DNA of 64,000 nt from Paracoccaceae bacterium (GTDB taxonomy: Bacteria; Pseudomonadota; Alphaproteobacteria; Rhodobacterales; Rhodobacteraceae): assembly GCA_024636555.1 (NCBI GenBank), contig JAGXGW010000061.1:62001-126000 (forward strand), read 5' to 3'. Shown here one piece after another: positions 53,188 through 61,296 of this stretch (position 1 is the stretch's first letter; each line of letters begins with the position of its first letter). The position numbers were made by a program, and so were the translations under genes. The notes below the pieces were generated by a model that saw only the letters and a list, made by a program, of their open reading frames with translations, did no database searches and was not told where the DNA came from.

Positions 53188-55479
53188 ATGAACTTCCGCT
53201 TCCCCATCGTGATTATTGATGAAGATTTCCGGTCCGAGAACTCGTCCGGTCTTGGCATCCGTGCCATGGCTGAAGCGATTGAAAAGGAAGGCTTTGAAGT
53301 GCTCGGGGTCACCAGCTACGGTGATCTGTCCAAATACGCGCAGCAGCAATCGCGCGCCAGTGCCTTTGTCCTGTCGATTGACGACGAGGAGTTCAGCCCC
53401 GGTCCGGATCTTGACCCCGCGGTGGTGAACCTGCGGAACTTCATCGAGGAGGTGCGCTGGAAAAACGCCGATGTGCCGATCTATGTCTATGGTGAAACCA
53501 AGACGAGCCGCCACCTGCCCAATGACATTCTGCGGGAGTTGCACGGCTTCATCCATATGTTCGAGGATACGGCGGAATTCGTGGCGCGCCACATCATCCG
53601 CGAGGCGAAATCCTATCTGGAGGGCATTCAGCCGCCGTTCTTCAAGGCCTTGCTGGATTACGCCGAGGACGGGTCCTATTCGTGGCATTGCCCCGGCCAT
53701 TCCGGCGGCGTTGCCTTTCTCAAAAGCCCCATCGGGCAGATGTATCACCAGTTCTATGGCGAGAATATGCTGCGCGCCGATGTCTGCAACTCGGTCGAGG
53801 AACTGGGCCAGTTGCTTGACCATAACGGTGCCATCGGCGCGTCCGAGCGCAACGCCGCGCGGATTTTCAACGCCGATCACTGCTTTTTCGTGACCAACGG
53901 AACCTCCACCTCGAACAAGATGGTCTGGCACCACACCGTTGCCCCCGGCGACGTGGTTGTGGTGGATCGCAACTGCCACAAATCCATCCTGCACAGCATC
54001 ATCATGACGGGCGCTATTCCGGTGTTCCTGAAGCCCACGCGCAACCATTACGGCATCATCGGGCCGATCCAGCAAAGCGCTTTCGAGGTCGAGGCGATCA
54101 AGGCGCGGATCCGCGCCAATCCTTTGCTCGCGGGAGTCGATGCCGATACGGTAAAGCCGCGCATCATGACGCTGACGCAATCAACCTATGACGGCGTGCT
54201 CTACAATACCGAGACGATCAAGGGTCTGCTGGATGGTTACGTCGAGAACCTGCACTTCGACGAGGCGTGGCTGCCGCATGCATCGTTCCATCCGTTCTAC
54301 GGCAACTTCCACGCGATGGGACGCAAACGCGAACGGCCCAAACATTCCGTGACCTATGCGACGCAATCGCTGCACAAGCTGCTGGCGGGGATCAGTCAGG
54401 CCAGCCACGTTCTGGTGCAGGACAGTCAGGATACCCCGCTGGACAGGCATCTGTTCAACGAGGCCTATCTGATGCACACCTCCACCAGCCCGCAATACAG
54501 CATCATCGCAAGCTGCGATGTGGCCGCCGCGATGATGGAGCCGCCGGGTGGCACTGCTCTGGTCGAGGAGAGCATCGAGGAGTCGCTGGATTTCCGGCGC
54601 GCGATGCGCAAGATCGACGAAGAGTACGGTGATGACGACTGGTGGTTCAAGGTCTGGGGGCCGGATGATCTGTCGGAGGAGGGGATCGGACAGACCAAGG
54701 ATTGGGTGCTCAAACGCACCGATGCCGATGGTGTGCAGCCCTCGGATGGCGAGGACAGCTGGCACGGGTTCGGCGATATGGCCCCCGGTTTCAACATGCT
54801 GGACCCGATCAAGGCCACGATCATCACGCCGGGCCTCAATCTGGATGGCCGGTTCGAAGAGACCGGCATCCCCGCCTCCATCGTCACGAAATATCTGACG
54901 GAACATGGTGTCGTCGTCGAAAAGACGGGTCTTTACAGCTTCTTCATCATGTTCACCATCGGCATCACCAAGGGGCGCTGGAACACGCTGCTGACGGCGT
55001 TGCAACAGTTCAAGGACGATCACGCCAAGAACCAGCCGATGTGGCGGGCCATGCCTGAATTCTGTGCCAAACAGCCGCGCTACGAGAATATGGGCCTGCG
55101 CGATCTGTGCCAGCATGTGCACGCGCAATATGCCAAACACGATGTTGCGATCCTGTCGACCGAAATCTACCTGAGCGATCTGACACCGGCGATGAAACCC
55201 AGCGACGCTTATGCCCATATCGCGCGGCGCACGACACAGCGGGTGCCGATCGACCAGCTTGAAGGACGCATCACGACCAGCCTTGTCACGCCCTATCCGC
55301 CGGGCATCCCGCTGCTGATCCCCGGCGAGGTGTTCAATCAAAAGATCGTTGATTATCTCAAGTTCAACCGCGCCTTCGCAAAGGAATGTCCCGGTTTCGA
55401 GACGGATATCCACGGTCTTGTGCAGGAGACAGGCGAGGACGGCGCGATCCACTACTTCGCGGATTGTGTTGCGGAATAA
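53188..55479 (+). CDS. Orn/Lys/Arg decarboxylase, large PLP-dependent type
   Basis: This 763-residue protein has the acid-inducible decarboxylase architecture: an N-terminal wing domain (VIIDEDFRSENSSGLGIRAM to about residue 140), a PLP core with WHCPGHSGGVAFLKSP, HFDEAWLPHASFHPFYG, and the Schiff-base Lys397 (TQSLHKLLAGISQAS), then the C-terminal domain with TPYPPGIPLLIPGE. Length and Lys position are closest to the arginine enzyme AdiA, but lysine or ornithine cannot be excluded. The usual STHK reads SLHK here. No amino-acid/amine antiporter gene adjoins it. AAGGAG precedes the ATG. Confidence 0.85.
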   Translation: MNFRFPIVIIDEDFRSENSSGLGIRAMAEAIEKEGFEVLGVTSYGDLSKYAQQQSRASAFVLSIDDEEFSPGPDLDPAVVNLRNFIEEVRWKNADVPIYVYGETKTSRHLPNDILRELHGFIHMFEDTAEFVARHIIREAKSYLEGIQPPFFKALLDYAEDGSYSWHCPGHSGGVAFLKSPIGQMYHQFYGENMLRADVCNSVEELGQLLDHNGAIGASERNAARIFNADHCFFVTNGTSTSNKMVWHHTVAPGDVVVVDRNCHKSILHSIIMTGAIPVFLKPTRNHYGIIGPIQQSAFEVEAIKARIRANPLLAGVDADTVKPRIMTLTQSTYDGVLYNTETIKGLLDGYVENLHFDEAWLPHASFHPFYGNFHAMGRKRERPKHSVTYATQSLHKLLAGISQASHVLVQDSQDTPLDRHLFNEAYLMHTSTSPQYSIIASCDVAAAMMEPPGGTALVEESIEESLDFRRAMRKIDEEYGDDDWWFKVWGPDDLSEEGIGQTKDWVLKRTDADGVQPSDGEDSWHGFGDMAPGFNMLDPIKATIITPGLNLDGRFEETGIPASIVTKYLTEHGVVVEKTGLYSFFIMFTIGITKGRWNTLLTALQQFKDDHAKNQPMWRAMPEFCAKQPRYENMGLRDLCQHVHAQYAKHDVAILSTEIYLSDLTPAMKPSDAYAHIARRTTQRVPIDQLEGRITTSLVTPYPPGIPLLIPGEVFNQKIVDYLKFNRAFAKECPGFETDIHGLVQETGEDGAIHYFADCVAE

Positions 55480-55512
55480 GGCGATCCATCACCCGCGCCG
55501 CAATGATATGCG

Positions 55513-55542
55513 GGCAGGCGCCAAACCTCTACAGCGCCTGCC
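55513..55542 (+). terminator. Hairpin after the decarboxylase gene
   Basis: GGCAGGCGC (55513-55521) pairs exactly with GCGCCTGCC (55534-55542) across a 12-nt loop, 34 nt after the stop. There is no T-run, so termination is likely but not certain. Confidence 0.45.
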
Positions 55543-55707
55543 GGCCCCGCACTTGGCGAGGCTCAACCTTACAACTCTAAGGGCACAAAGGGTTTGACTC
55601 CGCGCCGCAACCTGTCACTGGGGCACCAGTTTTAGAAACACCCAACAATCCAGCAGGTCGAGACGGATCGGTGCTGACATCAATGATATCTTCAACGGAA
55701 CACGGAT

Positions 55708-56076
55708 ATGAGAAACAACAAAGACGACGATCACGCCAGCCGACGCAACAGTGCTTCCGAGGCAAAAGCAGCCCTTCTTGAGGCGCACCGCTCCGGCAAG
55801 GCCGCCGCCGAGACAGAACGCCTCGCGCGGGAGGAGGCAAAGATTCCGGCCGCAGAGGCGCGGGCTGAACGGCAGGCAGAAGCCGCAAGGGTGAAACTTG
55901 AGGAGGAACAGCGCGCCGAGGCCGAAGCCGCAGAGGCCGTAGCCGCGGCACGGGCGGAAGAGGATGCGCGCGAGCAGGCCGAAAAAGACATGGTTTCCCG
56001 CGTTGTAAAAGATCAGGCAGAACTGAAAGCGGAACGTGACCGCCGCTATGCCGCCCGTAAAGCGAAGAAAAGATAA
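55708..56076 (+). CDS. Highly charged Ala/Glu-rich coiled-coil protein (DUF6481-like)
   Basis: This 122-residue protein has no hydrophobic segment and is almost entirely Ala, Glu, Arg and Lys. Helix-forming blocks such as SEAKAALLEAHRSGKAAAE are present, and it ends in a basic ERDRRYAARKAKKR, the type of C terminus seen in DUF6481 proteins. Function is unknown; a nucleic-acid-associated or stress role is plausible. The ribosome-binding site is weak (ACGGA). The 55543-55707 stretch upstream shows no clear promoter. Confidence 0.6.
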   Translation: MRNNKDDDHASRRNSASEAKAALLEAHRSGKAAAETERLAREEAKIPAAEARAERQAEAARVKLEEEQRAEAEAAEAVAAARAEEDAREQAEKDMVSRVVKDQAELKAERDRRYAARKAKKR

Positions 56077-56080
56077 GGTT

Positions 56081-56101
56081 CAGGGCTGTCCGAAAGCCCT
56101 G
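56081..56101 (+). terminator. Hairpin after the DUF6481-like gene
   Basis: CAGGGCT (56081-56087) pairs with AGCCCTG (56095-56101) around a 7-nt loop, 5 nt after the stop. It is followed by a pyrimidine run (TCCCCTCT) rather than pure T. Confidence 0.45.
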
Positions 56102-56208
56102 TCCCCTCTATCCCTGAGCCTTTGATCGCTGTGCGCGCCCTGTAAGCGCCTTGCCCACAGTGGCTGCCGATGCGCGTCCGGAGCAAATGGCTCCAGACGC
56201 GTTTCGTA

Positions 56209-56352
56209 TTACAGATCGTCTTGCACAGCTTGCGATTCAGCCGAGATTGTCTGTCCTGCAGTGGAGATGTCTTGTCCAGCCCCCTGAACGGTTTCGCAGG
56301 CGGCCAGCGCACCAAGTGCAATAATGGCCGCAAAAAGTTTCGAAGTCGACAT
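56209..56352 (-). CDS. Entericidin A/B family lipoprotein
   Basis: This 47-residue lipoprotein precursor has a signal (LFAAIIALGALAAC) with a lipobox ending at Cys18. The short mature peptide ETVQGAGQDISTAGQTIS is typical of entericidins, small stress-responsive membrane lipoproteins. AAAGGAG lies just before ATG 56352. A small hairpin (GCCGC/GCGGC near 56377-56393) and an exact EcfG-type promoter precede it; the longer frame to 56397 starts at the promoter and is rejected. Confidence 0.88.
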   Translation of the reverse strand: MSTSKLFAAIIALGALAACETVQGAGQDISTAGQTISAESQAVQDDL

Positions 56353-56400
56353 CGGGATACTCCTTTGAAAGCGTGCCGCTTGTGCGGCTTGGCCCATTAG

Positions 56401-56425
56401 AACGCCTCAGCTTGCATTCTGTTCC
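56401..56425 (-). promoter_or_regulatory. Sigma-EcfG-type promoter upstream of entericidin
   Basis: On the minus strand GGAAC (56425-56421) and CGTT (56404-56401) are 16 bp apart, an exact consensus match, 49 bp before the ATG at 56352. Confidence 0.7.
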
Positions 56426-56475
56426 AATTTGCTTGTCGCGCCTGCCGCGAAGGCCATGCGCCGCGCGGCAGAGGC

Positions 56476-57420
56476 TCAACTGTCGCAGAGGTTTCCGGTC
56501 ACGGGTTCAATCGGCTTGAAGTTCTCCCGATTGGCCAGAAATGCCGGGCGCGGTTTGGTCGCTGCAAAGGGTGCCGACGGCGTGTTCGAGACAGCATTGT
56601 AGACAAAGAATGCATTGGACCGCGGGAAGGGCGTCACATTTCCGTTGGACGCGTGCAGCGTGTTGCACTCAAAAAAGATTACCGTCCCCGCCGGACCCGT
56701 CGCCGCATCCAGCCCCGCTTGCGTTGCCAGCTTTTCCAGAACCTCGCGCGACGGAACGCCGATCTCCTGCTTTTGCAGGCTCGACTTGTGATTGGCGTCG
56801 GGCGTCTCGCCGTGGCAGGCGATGAACTGTTTATGCGATCCCGGGATCAGCATCAGCGGGCCGTTGAGCGCGGAATTGTCCGTCAGCAGCACCGAGGCCG
56901 AGACGGTACGCATCCGCGGCAGGCCGTCTTCCGCATGCCATGTCTCGAAGTCGGAATGCCAGTAAAACTCCTTGCCCGTGAACCCCGGCTTGTAGTTGAG
57001 CCGGCTCTGATGGAGGTAGACTTCGTCACCCAGCAGGAACCGCGCCACATTTGCCAGACGCGCATCAGCCGCGAGACGGGCAAAAACGGCGCTGTGTTCG
57101 TCCAGCCGGAAGATCGTCCGCACGGCATCCGAGCCGGGTTCCACGACAAGATCCTCGGAACGGATGCTTTGCCCGTCATTTCGCAGCGCGGCCGATGTCT
57201 CGATCAACTGCGCGATCTCTTGCTGGGAGAACAGATCATTGCGGATCAAATAGCCTTTTTCCGCGTAATGCTCTGCTTCATGCCGCGCAATCGGTGCGCT
57301 CTCGTCCCATTGCTTCCACATAACGGGATCGCGTCGTTTTGTCATGGATTCCGGCCCATTCAGGCGGGTGGGATATTCGTCCAGCCCAGTGAACTGCTTG
57401 TCCGGGTGTACGATGTTCAT
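56476..57420 (-). CDS. ectD: Ectoine hydroxylase
   Basis: This 314-residue non-heme iron, 2-oxoglutarate-dependent dioxygenase converts ectoine to 5-hydroxyectoine. It has the EctD signature FYWHSDFETWHAEDG with iron ligands His155 and Asp157, the distal ligand His256 (NTLHASNG), GPLMLIPGSHKQFIACHGETP, and PFPRSNAFFVYN. ATG 57420 follows AAGGAGGAA. ectABC is not in the window, so the gene is detached from ectoine synthesis and may act on ectoine that is imported or made elsewhere. A near-consensus EcfG-type site lies upstream. Confidence 0.92.
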   Translation of the reverse strand: MNIVHPDKQFTGLDEYPTRLNGPESMTKRRDPVMWKQWDESAPIARHEAEHYAEKGYLIRNDLFSQQEIAQLIETSAALRNDGQSIRSEDLVVEPGSDAVRTIFRLDEHSAVFARLAADARLANVARFLLGDEVYLHQSRLNYKPGFTGKEFYWHSDFETWHAEDGLPRMRTVSASVLLTDNSALNGPLMLIPGSHKQFIACHGETPDANHKSSLQKQEIGVPSREVLEKLATQAGLDAATGPAGTVIFFECNTLHASNGNVTPFPRSNAFFVYNAVSNTPSAPFAATKPRPAFLANRENFKPIEPVTGNLCDS

Positions 57421-57486
57421 GCGTTCCTCCTTATCGTCTGGCAGGTGGTCTTCCGCGCTGGCCATCCGCCAGCGGTGCCCGACTAC

Positions 57487-57511
57487 AACCAGTCGTCACG
57501 CGCGGGGTTCC
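57487..57511 (-). promoter_or_regulatory. Near-consensus EcfG-type site before ectD
   Basis: On the minus strand GGAAC (57511-57507) and GGTT (57490-57487) are 16 bp apart, one mismatch to CGTT, and 67 bp before the ectD start. Stress control of ectD would be sensible, but the match is imperfect. Confidence 0.35.
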
Positions 57512-57575
57512 AAGTTGTGTACATGCCGCGCGGTCAGCCGAGGGGATCTTTAGGGGGCAAATGGCGCAGGGCGTG

Positions 57576-58463
57576 TCAGCGGGGCTGTTCCTGTCGGCTT
57601 TCCCGGAACACGATGTATATGCCGCTGAGGACGATCACCGCAGCGCCCGCCAATGTCCATGCGCCGGGCGTATCGCCCCAGATCAGCCAGCCGAGAAGCG
57701 ATGCCCAAATCAGGGCGGTATAGTCAAACGGGGCCACAATCGCCGCAGGTGCCATCCGGAACGCTTGCCCGATCAGCGTGATTCCCAACGCGCCGAACAC
57801 CGCCTGCGCCACGAAAAACGGCAGGTCCGCCGCGCCCACAGGCACCCAGACGGCGACCGCGAAGGGGATCGCGTAGACCATCGGGAACAGCATCACGAAG
57901 AACATCATCGTCCACATGCTCTCGCGCGGGCCAAGCAGGCGGGCGCTGATCATGAACAGCGCATAAAGCACTGCCGTGCCGATCACGTAGAGGGACGCGG
58001 GCTGAAATGTGTCTGCGCCGGGACGCACGATGATGAGCACGCCGATGAATCCCACTAGAACGGCCATCCAGCGCCGCCAGCCGACGGCCTCTCCCAGCAG
58101 CGGAACGGACAGGGCCGTGATGAAAATCGGCGCAGAGAAAACAAGAGCCGTCGCCTCGGCCAGTGCAAGGGTTTCGAGTGCCTTGAAGAACGTATAGGCG
58201 CCGCCCAGCATCAGCAGGCCGCGCAAAGCATGGATACGCAGGTTCGATGTCTGGAAACCCGCAGGGCCGATCATGTAGAGCACGATGGCCGCCACCATCG
58301 GCAAAGCGATGAGATTGCGGACAAACACGATCTGGATCGGATCGTAGCGCTCAACCAATGTCTTGGCGATCGCGTCGTTTGTGGCCAGAAACGCGACGCC
58401 GCCGCAGATCGTCAGGATTGCCAGCTTCGTCCGTCCGCCCTCGATTGCTGTCCCGTGCATCAT
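57576..58463 (-). CDS. EamA/DMT-family transporter
   Basis: This 295-residue protein has ten predicted helices in two EamA repeats (LAILTICGGVAFLATNDAIA at the start; LYVIGTAVLYALFMISARL starting the second half). RGLLMLGGAYTFFKALETL and PFDYTALIWASLLGWLIWGD are characteristic. DMT proteins export amino acids or other metabolites; no substrate can be assigned. It is on the same strand as ectD, 155 bp upstream of it. Confidence 0.85.
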   Translation of the reverse strand: MMHGTAIEGGRTKLAILTICGGVAFLATNDAIAKTLVERYDPIQIVFVRNLIALPMVAAIVLYMIGPAGFQTSNLRIHALRGLLMLGGAYTFFKALETLALAEATALVFSAPIFITALSVPLLGEAVGWRRWMAVLVGFIGVLIIVRPGADTFQPASLYVIGTAVLYALFMISARLLGPRESMWTMMFFVMLFPMVYAIPFAVAVWVPVGAADLPFFVAQAVFGALGITLIGQAFRMAPAAIVAPFDYTALIWASLLGWLIWGDTPGAWTLAGAAVIVLSGIYIVFRESRQEQPR

Positions 58464-58658
58464 AACCCGCCCGCCTCGATCTGTCCGGAGTTGGAGACTT
58501 AACAGCCTGTTGCAGCCAATGCCACGGCCCGGAGGATATTCATTTCACGCCTTGTCGCAAAAACGCGTTCATGCGGCGTTGCAGCGAAGGCATCGGCAGG
58601 CGCATCATGAGAGGTGGAAAAAGGGGCGTAATGGCCCCGGTTTGGGAAAGGACACGTC

Positions 58659-59924
58659 ATGTTTCAGGTATTGTCCGGAGTCTGGGCCCTGTTGCTGGGG
58701 ATCGTTCTGATCATGCTGGGCAATGGCATGCACTTCACCCTCATCGGCTTGCGCGGCGGGATCGAAGGTTTCTCTGCCGCCGAACTGGCCATCGTCACGT
58801 CGGGCTATTTTCTCGGCTTCCTGTCGGGGGCGCGCTACACCCCCGTGCTGATCCGGCGGGTGGGGCATGTGCGTGTATTCGCGGCGCTGGGCAGCTTCAT
58901 GTCGGCGGGGCTGATTGCCTTTCCGTTGCTGACCGAGCCGTGGGCATGGGCGGTGCTGCGGTTGCTTGTGGGCTTTTGCATGTCGGGCATCTATGTCGCC
59001 GCTGAAAGCTGGCTGAACAATGCCGCTACCAACGAGACGCGCGGCAAGGTGCTGTCGGCCTATATGATCGCGCAGACGCTGGGCATCATCGGGGCGCAGG
59101 GATTGCTGACGCTGGGCGATGCGTCAACCTCGGTTCTGTTCATCGGGGCGTCGATCCTTGTCTCCATCTCGTTCGCGCCGATCCTGCTCTCCGCCACGCC
59201 GGTGCCGACAACGGAAGTGGCGCGCCCCATGTCCTTGCGCCAGTTGTTCGTGGCCTCGCCGCTGGGCACCTTGGGGATCTTCCTGCTGGGCGGCGTGTAT
59301 GCGACACAATCAGGCATGGGCGCGGTGTTCGGCAGCCAGATCGGGATGAGCGCAAATCAGATCGCCCTGTTCGTGGCCATGCTCTTTGCCGGGGCCTTGC
59401 TGCTACAATACCCTGTCGGCTGGCTGTCCGACAGAATGGACCGCCGCAAGCTGATCTTCGGTGCGGCCGTTTTGGGGGCGGCCTCCTGCATGCTGGGCTG
59501 GATCACCGGCGGCGGATTGTGGCCCTTGATGGCCGCGGCTTTTTTCGCAGGTGGCGTGACGACGCCGCTTTATGCGTTGTTTCTGGCCTATACCAACGAT
59601 TCCCTTGCGGCAGAGGATATGGCCGCCGCCTCGGGCGGGCTTGTCTTCACCTTCGGGCTGGGTGCCATTCTGGGGCCGCTGATCGCGGGCTGGGCGATGC
59701 AGGGGTTCGGCCCCTTCGCCTTCTGGCTGGTCTTGGGGGCTACCTTTGTGGCCATCGCGCTTTATGCGCTCTACCGCATGACCCAACGCTCCGCCGCACC
59801 GGCGGGCGAGACGGAAAGCTACCTTGGCGTGCTGCCCACCGCATCACCACTGGCGGTGGAGGCAGCGGGTGCATGGTCGGCCGAACAGGCTGAAGCCGAA
59901 CGCGAGGCTGACGGCCAGACATGA
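58659..59924 (+). CDS. Major facilitator superfamily transporter (YcaD-like)
   Basis: This 421-residue protein has twelve helices, with the loop motif GARYTPVLIRRVGHVRVF, WLNNAATNETRGKVLSAYM, and GWLSDRMDRRKLIFG, as in the YcaD/nitrate-independent efflux-type MFS group. The soluble C-terminal tail is Ala/Glu-rich. AAAGGA precedes the ATG. A 6-bp hairpin (59933-59952) follows before the next gene, which lies 69 bp downstream on the same strand. Confidence 0.85.
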   Translation: MFQVLSGVWALLLGIVLIMLGNGMHFTLIGLRGGIEGFSAAELAIVTSGYFLGFLSGARYTPVLIRRVGHVRVFAALGSFMSAGLIAFPLLTEPWAWAVLRLLVGFCMSGIYVAAESWLNNAATNETRGKVLSAYMIAQTLGIIGAQGLLTLGDASTSVLFIGASILVSISFAPILLSATPVPTTEVARPMSLRQLFVASPLGTLGIFLLGGVYATQSGMGAVFGSQIGMSANQIALFVAMLFAGALLLQYPVGWLSDRMDRRKLIFGAAVLGAASCMLGWITGGGLWPLMAAAFFAGGVTTPLYALFLAYTNDSLAAEDMAAASGGLVFTFGLGAILGPLIAGWAMQGFGPFAFWLVLGATFVAIALYALYRMTQRSAAPAGETESYLGVLPTASPLAVEAAGAWSAEQAEAEREADGQT

Positions 59925-59993
59925 GTCCCGCAGCCCGTTGACCTCCACGGGCCCGCCGCTATGGTTCGGGAAGAACAGCGCGGAGGAAATGCG

Positions 59994-61250
59994 ATGACAC
60001 GCCACGAGACACCCAAAGTCGGCCCGATCGATGCGGCGAGCCTTGACCGTCTGGCAGAACTGGCGGTCAAGGTGGGCCTGAACCTGCAACCGGGGCAGGA
60101 CCTTCTGCTGACCGCCCCGATCGAGGCGCTGCCGCTGGTGCGGCGGGTGGCCGCGCATGCCTACAAGGCGGGGGCAGGGCTGGTCACGCCGCTCTTTTCC
60201 GATCCCGAAGTGGCGCTGGCCCGCTATCGTCATGCTGCGGATCACAGTTTCGACAAGGCGGCGGGCTGGCTCTATGACGGTATGGGGCAGGCGTTCGACG
60301 CCAATACCGCGCGGTTGGCCATTGTCGGCGACGATCCGATGCTGCTGGCCAATGAAGACCCCGACAAGGTGGGCCGCGCCAACAAGGCCAATTCGCTCGC
60401 CTATACGCCTGCGCGGGAGCGGATTACCAATTTTAACATCAACTGGAATATCATCTCGTGGCCGGGCAAGGCCTGGGCGCAGTTGATGTTTCCTGACCTG
60501 ACCGAAGATGAAGCCGTGGCACGGCTGGCACAGTCGATCTTTGCCGCTTCCCGCGTGGATCAGGCCGATCCGGTTGCGGCATGGACAGATCACAACGCGC
60601 GGCTGCGCGAGCGGTCGGACTGGCTGAACGGTCAGGCTTTCGACGCGCTGCATTTCACCGGACCGGGCACCGATCTGCGTGTCGGGCTGGCCGACGGGCA
60701 TGAATGGATGGGCGGCGCGTCACTGTCGCGCAACGGGATCATCTGCAACCCGAATATCCCCTCCGAGGAAGTGTTCACCACGCCCCATGCGCTCAAGGTC
60801 GAGGGGCATGTCTCCTCCACCAAGCCCCTGTCGCATCAGGGCAGCCTGATCGACGGCATCCGCGTCACTTTCGAGGGCGGGCGGATCACAGAGGCCCACG
60901 CCACCAAGGGTGAGGAAGTACTGCGCCGCGTTCTGGACACGGACGAGGGCGCAAGACGGCTGGGCGAGGTCGCGCTGGTACCGCATGGCTCGCCGATCTC
61001 GCAATCGGGGCTGTTGTTCTACAACACGCTGTTCGACGAAAACGCCGCCTGCCATATCGCGCTGGGCCAGTGCTACTCCAAATGCTTCCGCAACGGCGAC
61101 AAGATGGCCCCCGTAGAGGTCGCAGCACAGGGCGGCAACAGCAGCGCCATCCATATCGACTGGATGATCGGCTCCGACCAGATCGACATCGACGGCGTCC
61201 ACGCCGATGGCCGCCGCGTCCCGGTGTTCCGCAAGGGCGAATGGGCCTGA
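59994..61250 (+). CDS. Aminopeptidase, peptidase family M29
   Basis: This 418-residue metallopeptidase has the M29 blocks PNIPSEEVFTTPHALKVEG (metal-ligand Glu), GEVALVPHGSPIS, FDENAACHIALGQCY with a ligand His, and IHIDWMIGSDQIDIDG with the ligand His/Asp near the C terminus. Such enzymes remove N-terminal amino acids from peptides in the cytoplasm and work as dimers. CGGAGGA places the start at 59994. Confidence 0.9.
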   Translation: MTRHETPKVGPIDAASLDRLAELAVKVGLNLQPGQDLLLTAPIEALPLVRRVAAHAYKAGAGLVTPLFSDPEVALARYRHAADHSFDKAAGWLYDGMGQAFDANTARLAIVGDDPMLLANEDPDKVGRANKANSLAYTPARERITNFNINWNIISWPGKAWAQLMFPDLTEDEAVARLAQSIFAASRVDQADPVAAWTDHNARLRERSDWLNGQAFDALHFTGPGTDLRVGLADGHEWMGGASLSRNGIICNPNIPSEEVFTTPHALKVEGHVSSTKPLSHQGSLIDGIRVTFEGGRITEAHATKGEEVLRRVLDTDEGARRLGEVALVPHGSPISQSGLLFYNTLFDENAACHIALGQCYSKCFRNGDKMAPVEVAAQGGNSSAIHIDWMIGSDQIDIDGVHADGRRVPVFRKGEWA

Positions 61251-61296
61251 CAGGCAGGCCGAGGCAGGTTGTTTTTATGTTGTTCAAGAGTTGCCC

